Shown here: positions 48,967 to 54,916 of the stretch, piece by piece
How the letters are laid out: the number at the start of each line of letters is the position of its first letter
Position numbering within the stretch: the first letter of the stretch is position 1
Assembly: GCA_021154885.1 (NCBI GenBank)
Contig: JAJKHS010000063.1
Location: forward strand, 1 to 64,000
DNA from: Thermoanaerobaculum sp.
GTDB taxonomy: Bacteria > Acidobacteriota > Thermoanaerobaculia > Multivoradales > UBA5704
Reading direction: 5' to 3'
DNA length: 64,000 nt
Program-made: the position numbers and the translations under genes
The notes under the pieces: model-generated
Told to the model about the DNA's origin: nothing
Databases searched by the model: none
The model's input: the letters and a program-made list of their open reading frames with translations, nothing else

Positions 48967-49195
48967 GGTACTCCTCGGCCATCCGAGCTTGCTGGTATTG
49001 CCGCCAGTGCCCCTCGTCGTCGGCAACGTCCCAACCGTGTTGGTCGATGTACCGCCGGACCTGCGCCTGTACCTGCTCCGCCTCGAGCAGGCTGGCCAGC
49101 AAACCGGACCGGGTGGTGCCGCGACGCTGCGCTTCTTCGTCGGCAAAAGCCAGGAGATTCGCGGGCAGGGAGACTCCGACCTTCATGCGCGGCAT
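48950..49195 (-). CDS. MazE-like ribbon-helix-helix antitoxin
   Basis: An 81-residue protein. The N-terminus MKVGVSLPANLLAFADEEAQRRGTTRSGLLASLLEAE is a CopG/MetJ-type ribbon-helix-helix (strand then two helices). The acidic C-terminal tail (EYRDDDW) would wrap the toxin. It is paired with the MazF-type toxin downstream, overlapping by 17 bp. A palindrome ATACCGCGGTAT lies 17 bp upstream of the ATG and is a plausible self-binding operator. Confidence 0.85.
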   Translation of the reverse strand: MPRMKVGVSLPANLLAFADEEAQRRGTTRSGLLASLLEAEQVQAQVRRYIDQHGWDVADDEGHWRQYQQARMAEEYRDDDW

Positions 49196-49211
49196 GGTAT
49201 CACAGGCGGGA

Positions 49212-49223
49212 ATACCGCGGTAT
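49212..49223. promoter_or_regulatory. Palindromic operator candidate upstream of mazEF
   Basis: ATACCGCGGTAT is a perfect 12-bp palindrome (extended GGAATACCGCGGTATCCC with one mismatch) located 17 bp upstream of the antitoxin start. Ribbon-helix-helix antitoxins bind such palindromes to repress their own operon. Confidence 0.45.
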
Positions 49224-49248
49224 CCCCATCTTCCTACCGGCTCGGTGA

Positions 49249-49791
49249 CTAGAGTCTCGACACGATCTTCGACGCCAGAACCTTTTCCTGCGCGAGCCCG
49301 TGATCTGGCAAGCGGTCGATCTTGGGACCGTTCAACACGAGGAGAAATCCTTTGCTCCCCTTGCGGACGTAAAGGAGAGAGCCGTTTGAGCCATTCAGGT
49401 TCAGCGCTTCATCGCCTACGCCAGATACCGACGCGGGAACACTGCGGCTGGTGGCCGCTGTTTTCATCGCTTCCCATTCGCCCACGGTCAGAGCGGCGCC
49501 GGCCGAGAAGTCCTCCGCGGAGCGCGTGCACATCCCCAGAGTGCCGTCTTCCGCGGTTTTCGGAAGCGCTTGCCCCACGGCGACCTCAGCCTCTGGCTGT
49601 GGCATCAATTCACAGGCCTTGATCGGTGAACCGGCAGGACTGCCGGCCTTGGCGGGGCCGGACTTGCCGGCCTCGGTGACGCCTTGTGCCGGCTTGTCGA
49701 CCCCGCACGCACCAAGCGTCACCGCCGTCACTAAAACAGCAGTCCACAGCACCGCCTTCAAATGGGAGTATGATGTAATAAGCTTTCGCAT
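49249..49791 (-). CDS. Lipoprotein, DUF3558-like
   Basis: A 180-residue lipoprotein with a lipobox LGAC (Cys at about 29). The mature part begins with a low-complexity linker (PAQGVTEAGKSGPAKAGSPAGSPI) and then a CELM-type segment (IKACELMPQPEAEVAVGQALP), C-containing (GMCTRS), ending with a hydrophobic strand (GSLLYVRKGSKGFLLVLNGP). This pattern (two conserved cysteines around a 'CxLL/M...A...G' segment) is DUF3558-like, membrane-anchored and of unknown function. It stands alone between two toxin-antitoxin modules. Confidence 0.72.
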   Translation of the reverse strand: MRKLITSYSHLKAVLWTAVLVTAVTLGACGVDKPAQGVTEAGKSGPAKAGSPAGSPIKACELMPQPEAEVAVGQALPKTAEDGTLGMCTRSAEDFSAGAALTVGEWEAMKTAATSRSVPASVSGVGDEALNLNGSNGSLLYVRKGSKGFLLVLNGPKIDRLPDHGLAQEKVLASKIVSRL

Positions 49792-49991
49792 GATCCTCCT
49801 TCAGGAACGCTGCATCCGAGGCTCACGACCTGTGAGGGATCAGTGTCGAATTTTCTACAGTAGACCCCGCTGTCATTTTTGTCAAACGGCTATGAATCGA
49901 CGTTGTCCGGGAAGGCGATCCTCGCCACCGGTGCACGTGTGCCAGGGGTCGCCCAGGAATCAAAGACCGCGTCCCTCAGCAGTCGACATCC

Positions 49992-50008
49992 GTAGCACGA
50001 TGTGCTAC
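49992..50008. promoter_or_regulatory. Operator-like inverted repeat upstream of vapBC
   Basis: GTAGCAC-GAT-GTGCTAC is a perfect 7-bp inverted repeat with a 3-nt spacer, ending 9 bp before the vapB ATG at 50018. Phd/VapB antitoxins typically bind inverted repeats overlapping their own promoter, so this is a likely autoregulatory site. Confidence 0.5.
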
Positions 50009-50017
50009 CGTTGGAAA

Positions 50018-50272
50018 ATGGCTGAATCCATCACTCAACGCGAGCTCCGCAACGACAGCGGCGAGATCATGCGCCGGCTCGACCAGGGAGAGTCCTTCGT
50101 CATCACTCGCAACGGTGTGCCGGTAGGCGAGCTCACTCCCCTGCGGCGCCACCGATTCGTGCCAGCGGCGGCAGTCGTTGCCATCTTCAGGAATGCGCCC
50201 GCCATCGACCCTGGCCGCTTCCGTGCCGATGTCGATGCGTGGGCTGGCCAGGACGTTTTACCCGATGCCTGA
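50018..50272 (+). CDS. vapB: Phd/YefM-family antitoxin (VapB)
   Basis: An 84-residue antitoxin. The N-terminal domain (ESITQRELRNDSGEIMRRLDQGESFVITRNGVPVGELTP) is the Phd/YefM fold that binds operator DNA; the C-terminal segment (FRADVDAWAGQDVLPD) would bind the PIN toxin. The ATG at 50018 follows a GTAGCAC inverted repeat. Its last 8 bp overlap the toxin start codon, a typical translational coupling. Confidence 0.9.
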   Translation: MAESITQRELRNDSGEIMRRLDQGESFVITRNGVPVGELTPLRRHRFVPAAAVVAIFRNAPAIDPGRFRADVDAWAGQDVLPDA

Positions 50273-50675
50273 CCGGCGGCCTGCTCGCGGGATCCTCGAC
50301 ACCTCGGTGGTCATCGACCTCGAACACATCGAGCCTTCACGGCTTCCGATCGAGGTTGCCGTAAGCGCCATCACGATGGCCGAGCTTGCCGCCGGTCCGC
50401 ACGCCACACCAGACCCCGAAGAGCGGGCGCGCCGCCAGGACCGGCTCCAGCGCGCGGAAGCCGCATTCGATCCTCTGCCCTTCGACGCCGAGGCGGCACG
50501 CGCTTACGGGAGGGTTTATTCCGCTGTGGTAGCCGCGGGACGCAAGGCGAGAGGGGCTCGTGCCATCGACCTCCTCCTTGCAGCGGCCGCGTGCGCTGCC
50601 GGCCTGCCGCTCTACACCCGCAACCCGGACGATTTCCGCGCGCTCGGCGGTCTCGTCGAGGTCGTAGCCGTGTGA
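50265..50675 (+). CDS. vapC: PIN-domain toxin (VapC)
   Basis: A 136-residue ribonuclease toxin. The acidic catalytic residues are in place: Asp in ILDTSVVID (about 12), Glu in TMAELAAG, Asp in ARAIDLLLAAAA, and the final LYTRNPDDF typical of the PIN C-terminus. VapC toxins cleave tRNA or rRNA loops when antitoxin is lost. Start ATG 50265 overlaps vapB by 8 bp. Confidence 0.92.
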   Translation: MPDRRPARGILDTSVVIDLEHIEPSRLPIEVAVSAITMAELAAGPHATPDPEERARRQDRLQRAEAAFDPLPFDAEAARAYGRVYSAVVAAGRKARGARAIDLLLAAAACAAGLPLYTRNPDDFRALGGLVEVVAV

Positions 50676-50695
50676 GCCCACCTCGGCGTACGGCG

Positions 50696-51499
50696 ATGAA
50701 CAATCCCTATCTCGATCTGACCGAGGAGCTCAACCGTGGCCGCCTGCGGACCCTCCTCAGCTCGGGCCAGGCGGTGGTCGTCCATCGGCTGGCCATCATG
50801 AGCAAGGACGGCGACTGGATCCTGCGCGAGGATGCTGAAGCCGCCGAGCATGTGCTGGAGGTGCTTTCTGAGCACGGCGCGCGCTACCGCTTCGGAGCGC
50901 CCCTGGACCTGCGCTGGCTTGCCGGAGGCTGGAGCTCCCACCTCGAGCTCCGCCGGGAGGTTTTGCGGATACGAACCGACTTCGTCACCCGACCGCCGCG
51001 GATCGCGCCGGAGCAGTTGGCTCAAATGTGGGAGGAGGCTCAGGCAACGGGCGATGACGTCGTCCGCGTGGAGCCCTTGGCCGCGATGAAGCTGACGAAC
51101 CGGGACAAGGACTACGCTGTCGTGGGTGAGCTGGCTCGCTTGATGACCGATCCTCGCTCCCAGCTCCGGTACTCCCGCAGCAGCCGCGACCTGATCAAGC
51201 TCGCCGAAGAGCACCCTGAAGCGCTGGCGGAGGCGACGCGGCAGAGACCGCTCCTGGCCCGCATCGGCGAAGGCAGAGAGGCTCTGGAGGAAGCTCTCGA
51301 CCGCGAACGCCGGGCCCTCATCCGCGCCAACGAGGAAAGACTGGCCCGGTACATGGCTGCCTCCGAAGACTGGGCCAAAATCTGGCCGGAGGTTCAGCGC
51401 CAGATCGAGGGCCTGTCCTTGCCGGAGGCGCATCGCCTGGTGGTTTCTCGCGCCGAAGGGGTCCTTCCTTTCGAGCCGGCCCAAGGAGCTGACTCATGA
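50696..51499 (+). CDS. Putative nucleotidyltransferase-like protein, unknown cassette part 1
   Basis: A 267-residue soluble protein. Residues 1-100 (LNRGRLRTLLSSGQAVVVHRLAIMSKDGDWIL, then RYRFGAPLDLRWLAGGWSSHLEL and LRIRTDFVTRPPRI) resemble nucleotidyltransferase-like domains in which a G-[GS] motif, Asp-x-x-W and later Asp serve as metal ligands. Residues 190-250 are a long charged helix. It starts 20 bp after vapC stops and overlaps the next gene by 4 nt (ATGA). I do not recognise a named family; a defence or toxin role is possible from position. Confidence 0.65.
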   Translation: MNNPYLDLTEELNRGRLRTLLSSGQAVVVHRLAIMSKDGDWILREDAEAAEHVLEVLSEHGARYRFGAPLDLRWLAGGWSSHLELRREVLRIRTDFVTRPPRIAPEQLAQMWEEAQATGDDVVRVEPLAAMKLTNRDKDYAVVGELARLMTDPRSQLRYSRSSRDLIKLAEEHPEALAEATRQRPLLARIGEGREALEEALDRERRALIRANEERLARYMAASEDWAKIWPEVQRQIEGLSLPEAHRLVVSRAEGVLPFEPAQGADS

Positions 51500-51768
51500 C
51501 CGATCTTCGCGACGAATTCCTGAGCGAGGAGGATCTCGATCTGCGCAACCTTTCGCAGGATGAGCTCATCGCCTACTGGAACCTCTGGCTCGAACAGGCC
51601 CAGGCCACGAACGATCTCGACGAGGCTCTGTACTCCCACGGCGTCTTCGAACGCGATCCGGCGGTGGCGGGGAAAAACCGGGAACCTTCAAGCGCCGCGC
51701 CGGCACGATCTCGATCGGAAGCGCCTTCACCTGGCCGAGGCGTTCCTCCGCCTGCGCCTCCCCGGTGA
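51496..51768 (+). CDS. Small partner of the 50696 protein, C-terminus altered
   Basis: A 90-residue protein that begins TDLRDEFLSEEDLDLRNLSQDELIAYWNLWLEQAQATNDLDEALYSHGVF, a helical, acidic sequence. Its ATG overlaps the stop of the preceding gene by 4 nt. After SHGVFERDP the sequence turns into a Pro/Arg-rich read-through (SSAAPARSRSEAPSPGRGV) that is antisense to the vapC remnant, so the native end has probably been lost at a deletion junction near 51,660-51,700. Function unknown; it likely forms a complex with the upstream protein. Confidence 0.6.
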   Translation: MTDLRDEFLSEEDLDLRNLSQDELIAYWNLWLEQAQATNDLDEALYSHGVFERDPAVAGKNREPSSAAPARSRSEAPSPGRGVPPPAPPR

Positions 51769-51943
51769 GTTGGAGGAGACGATAGAAGACCTCGCCGAGA
51801 TTGACCACGTTCAGCAGCAGGCGGAGATTGCCGCTTTGAGCGCGGCGGAGATAGCGGCGCATCGCCGTAGCGCCGGGTTCCTCGGCTCGCAGGAATGCCA
51901 GGATCGCCCAGGAATCAACGACCGCGACGTTGCCAACGCTCAT
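51566..51943 (-). pseudogene. Truncated PIN-domain toxin (VapC remnant)
   Basis: The N-terminal two thirds of a PIN toxin are recognisable: VVDSWAILAFLRAEEPG with the first Asp, and VVNLGEVFYRLLQ with the Glu. After LPIEIVPARR (about residue 82) the sequence becomes antisense to the plus-strand 51496 gene, and the third and fourth acidic residues are missing. The usual length is about 130. The partner antitoxin (51915-52193) is intact and overlaps by 29 bp, so only the toxin is broken, by a deletion near 51,690-51,700. Confidence 0.75.
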
Positions 51944-52193
51944 CCGCTTCGATTTCGGCCCGGTGCTCGGCTTCGAGGTCCGCGACGGGATTCCCCGGGA
52001 GATCCTTCAAGCAGCTATAGAGGACATCAATGGAGTCCTCGGCCTCGAGCGGAGTCAGGCGCGCGGCACCATCGCCCATGATCTCGACGGCGAGTTGAGT
52101 ACCCGACGTCCACCGGAGTTGCTCGCGGACGGGCTTGGGAATGACGACCTGACCCTTGCTGGTCACACGGGTTGCGGGCTTCATGAGCGTCAT
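51915..52193 (-). CDS. vapB: AbrB-family antitoxin (VapB)
   Basis: A 92-residue protein with an AbrB/MazE SpoVT domain: TRVTSKGQVVIPKPVREQLRWTSGTQLAVEI. The C-terminal tail (LEAEHRAEIEADERWQRRG) is charged as in toxin-binding regions. Overlaps the truncated VapC gene by 29 bp. With the toxin broken, it may now be an orphan repressor of its own operon. An internal start at 52184 (MKPATRV) is possible. Confidence 0.85.
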   Translation of the reverse strand: MTLMKPATRVTSKGQVVIPKPVREQLRWTSGTQLAVEIMGDGAARLTPLEAEDSIDVLYSCLKDLPGNPVADLEAEHRAEIEADERWQRRGR

Positions 52194-52195
52194 CT

Positions 52196-52885
52196 TACCA
52201 AGCCTGCTGGCCGAGGACGACGCGGAACGGACCCCTGAGGTCCTCCTGCGGCACCTCGTCGAGCAGTGCGGCGCCGAGACGGGCTTCGTCGTGGTCCGCG
52301 AGGACGGCTCCTACCAGCAGAAGCTCGAGGTCGGCGGCGAGCGCGGCCGGCGCAGCGACCTGAAGCGCCAGTTCAGCCGCACCCCCTCGTCCGTGAAGTG
52401 ATCGCCACCGGCGCCCTCCTCTACCTGCCCAACCTGATCGAGGATCCCCGCTTCGCCTCCGGCGAGTCGCCCAGCACGACTTCGAGGGGATCGTCACCCG
52501 CGATCCACGGATGATGGAGCTGCTGCGCGTCGTCGCCCAGGTCGCCGGAGCGGACGCCCCGATCCTCGTCCTCGGCGAGACCGGCACCGGCAAGGAGCTG
52601 ATCGCCCGCGCCCTGCACGTCAACAGCACGCGCCGCGGCCGGCCGTTCGTCACCGTCCATTGCTCCGCCCTGCCGGGCACGCTTCTCGAGTCCGAGCTCT
52701 TCGGCCACGTCGCCGGGGCCTTCACGGATGCGAAAAAGGATCGTCCCGGCTGCCTCGCCTCGGCTCACGGCGGCACGCTGTTCCTCGACGAGGTGGGCGA
52801 GATCCCCATCGAGGCGCAGGCCAAGCTGCTGCGCTTCCTCCAGTTCGGCGAGATCCAGCGCCTGGGGTCGGACGTGGCAGAAAAC
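52196..52885 (+). pseudogene. Decayed sigma-54-dependent transcriptional activator (GAF-AAA+)
   Basis: Three frames together reconstruct part of a sigma-54 activator. Frame 1 reads the GAF start (TPEVLLRHLVEQCGAETGFVVVREDG), frame 3 the next part (LVREVIATGALLYLPNLIEDPRFASGES), and frame 2 the AAA+ domain with GETGTGKELIARAL (Walker A), ESELFGHVAGAFTDAKK (GAFTGA-like loop, here GAFTDA) and GGTLFLDEVGEIP (Walker B). Shifts occur near the C-run at 52381-52389 and near 52475, where about 100 GAF residues also seem deleted. The frame ends at the hairpin element at 52889. No start, no C-terminal HTH: clearly non-functional. Confidence 0.85.
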
Positions 52886-52888
52886 CGA

Positions 52889-52995
52889 AGACAGGGACAG
52901 CAGGGACACCAGAGACAGCAGGAACGAAAAATCTCCGGTTTCGACTAATTTCATGTCCCTGCTGTCCCTGAAGTCCCTGCTGTCCTTGCTGTCCT
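52889..52995. repeat. 9-bp-periodic hairpin element, copy 3
   Basis: Left arm 52889-52925 (AGACAGGGACAGCAGGGACA, CCAGAGACAGCAGGAAC) and right arm 52954-52995 (GTCCCTGCTGTCCCTGAAGT, CCCTGCTGTCCTTGCTGTCC) with a loop near 52926-52953. It directly truncates the sigma-54 activator relic. The downstream flank (TCTGCCGCGCAGGCTCCTAG at 53020-53039) matches the flank of copy 1 (CCGCGCAGACTCCTAA). Confidence 0.8.
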
Positions 52996-53035
52996 GCACC
53001 AACGCTGCCTACGAGCTTTTCTGCCGCGCAGGCTC

Positions 53036-53235
53036 CTAGCCGTCCATCGGGTCTTTGACGACCGCGATGGCCGGGTCGACGACGATGTTGGCGGAACGCG
53101 TCAGTTTCTGATGGCTCACGGAGTCGCTAACATCAAGATCAAGGTCATAGCTGACTGCCTCTCGATGATGGCAGCGCAGCCCGATCCGGCAGTGCCGCGA
53201 CTCGAAGGCAGGCGCAATCGGCCGAAGGCAGGCTG
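53036..53235 (-). pseudogene. C-terminal remnant of an unknown protein
   Basis: On the minus strand a stretch ends SYDLDLDVSDSVSHQKLTRSANIVVDPAIAVVKDPMDG and a TAG at 53036-53038. This reads like the natural C-terminus of a beta-rich protein, but upstream (towards 53250) it runs into the minisatellite and no start or family is visible. It may be a fragment of a gene cut by the repeat region. I cannot name it. Confidence 0.35.
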
Positions 53236-53264
53236 TGGCAGACGGCTCATCGGACGTGGCGGGC

Positions 53265-53880
53265 GTCTTACCGCACACGCTTGACGAATCGCCGGACGTG
53301 GCAGGCGTGTCGCCGGGGATGGCAAGCGTTTTTCAGGACGTGGCAGATCTCAGATCGGGCATAGCAGGCGTCTCGCCGGGCGTGGCAGGCGTCTCACCGG
53401 GCGTGGCAGGCGTTTTACAGGACGTGGCAGGTCTCTCCCCGGGCGTGGCAGGCGTCACGCCGGGCATGGCAGGCGTTTTACAGGACGCGGCAGGCGTGTC
53501 GCCGGACGTGGCAGGCCTGTCACCGGGCATGGCAGGCGTTTCACCAGGCGTGGCAGGCGACGCGCCGAGCGTGGCAGACATCTCACCGGACGTGACCGAC
53601 GACTCGTCGGGAGTGACCGATATCTCGTCGGACATGGCAGACATCTCAAAGGGCATGCCCGGTCAACCGCCGGCCGTGTCCAGTGAACCGTCGGACGTGC
53701 CCGGTGAGGCGCCGGGAACGTCCGGTGAACCGTCGGACGTGCCCGATAAGACGCCGGGCGTGGCAGGCAAGACACCTGACGTGTCCGGCACGACGCCTGA
53801 CGTGTCGGGCAAGAGGTCGGGTGTGCCCGGCAAAACGCCGGGCGTGCCGGGCAACGCGCCCGGCGCAGCCGGGCTCGCAA
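53265..53880 (+). repeat. 21-bp minisatellite reading as heptapeptides
   Basis: About 25-30 units of 21 bp (for example GGCGTGGCAGGCGTCTCACCG) fill this space between the activator relic and the GNAT gene. On the plus strand they give heptapeptides GVSPGVA, GVLQDVA, GLSPGVA, later EPSDVPG and KTPGVAG, in a frame open over 53235-54038; on the minus strand TPGETPA. No ribosome-binding site or signal peptide supports translation. The array decays gradually to the right. It is the second 21-bp array in the window (the first is at 10445-10702). Confidence 0.8.
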
Positions 53881-53889
53881 CGACCCGCT

Positions 53890-54432
53890 TTAACACGCCT
53901 CTCTCTCCTCCGCGGCCCAGCTCTCCCGGTCGATGCCGTAGACCAGGTGCTCCTTCCCCAGGACCTCGGTCTGGCCTTGCAGCCTCTCGCCGAGGCGCTC
54001 GGCCACCCGGATGGAGGCGCGGTTCTCCGAAAGGATGAGGCTGAGGATGCGGTCCTTGTTCAGGACGGTGAAGGCGTGGGTCAAGGCGGCCCGGGCACCT
54101 TCCGTGGCGTAGCCGCGGCCCCAGCAGCGCCGCACGAGAGTCCAGGCGAGCTCGCAGCCTGGCCAGCCCTCCGGATCCGCGAAGCCGATCCGCCCGACGA
54201 ACGCGCCGGACTCCCTCTCCTCCACGGCCCACATGCCGTATCCCCGCAGCTTCCAGTGCCCCACCAGAAAGGCCAGGTGCCGCCAGGCCTGCTCGCGGCT
54301 GAATCGCACCAGAAGGTAGCGCGCCACCTCGGGGTCCGCGCACATCGCGGCGTACTCGTCGAAGTCGCTCCCCCGGAAAGGCCGCAGCCGCAGGCGCTCC
54401 GTCCCCAGGGTCGGAATGACCAGACCGTCCAT
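53890..54432 (-). CDS. GNAT-family N-acetyltransferase (RimJ/RimL type)
   Basis: A 180-residue cytoplasmic acetyltransferase. The N-terminus TERLRLRPFRGSDFDEYAAMCADPEVARYL and the acetyl-CoA-binding turn RRCWGRGYATEGARAAL (motif A, R-G-x-G-Y-A-type) plus LSENRASIRVAERLG are typical of the RimJ/RimL group that acetylate protein N-termini or small molecules. The ATG at 54430-54432 has GGAGGGAGGG just upstream. The minisatellite lies immediately after its 3' end. Confidence 0.9.
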   Translation of the reverse strand: MDGLVIPTLGTERLRLRPFRGSDFDEYAAMCADPEVARYLLVRFSREQAWRHLAFLVGHWKLRGYGMWAVEERESGAFVGRIGFADPEGWPGCELAWTLVRRCWGRGYATEGARAALTHAFTVLNKDRILSLILSENRASIRVAERLGERLQGQTEVLGKEHLVYGIDRESWAAEEREAC

Positions 54433-54588
54433 TCGCCCTCCCTCCGCCGAGAGATGATCCGCCGCCACTCTTCGATCATGTATTTCCATGCCTTGCCCTT
54501 CTACCCAGGCGAAGCAGACACTTCCCCATAGGGGCTCGCATCGCGAGCAATGCGGCTCGTGTATCCAAGCCCCTGAAAGGGAGAAGCT

Positions 54589-54789
54589 ATGCTTCGAGCC
54601 GTCCTGCTGGTTGTGTATCTCGCCGCAGCCCTCATCGCTACCCATCAACGGGGAAGCGGTTGGGGCCCACTCGGCGTCACCTCAGCGCCTGCCGAGACTG
54701 ATGGCCGAAGTGGTCTGGACCCTCTTGGCCTCACGTCCCAGCCTCCTCCTGAGACCGATCGCGGAAGTGGTTGGGACCCGCTCGGTTGA
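54589..54789 (+). CDS. Small secreted peptide with internal repeats
   Basis: A 66-residue protein starting at ATG 54589 with GGGAG about 7 bases upstream. The first 20 residues (MLRAVLLVVYLAAALIATHQ) form a signal peptide or membrane helix. The rest is two and a half copies of a 19-residue repeat: QRGSGWGPLGVTSAPAETD, GRSGLDPLGLTSQPPPETD, RGSGWDPLG. No family recognised. It lies 127 bp before a zinc-finger/TPR protein; small peptides of this 'GxGxDPxG' style look like secreted signals or peptide precursors, but this is speculative. Confidence 0.55.
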   Translation: MLRAVLLVVYLAAALIATHQRGSGWGPLGVTSAPAETDGRSGLDPLGLTSQPPPETDRGSGWDPLG

Positions 54790-54916
54790 GCTACCGCATA
54801 TGGAAGGGGGCGCTGATCGACTCCAGCTCCCCCGCCTTTTCAGCTATACTACCGAGATCGCATTTTAGTGTTCACCGGCCTAAGTCTATTTTTGCTGTGT
54901 TCAAGGGAAGCGCGAA

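Noticed and set aside
53235-54038. A plus-strand 267-codon heptapeptide-repeat protein
   Set aside because: No ribosome-binding site, no signal peptide, and the frame continues into antisense of the GNAT gene; listed as a repeat instead.
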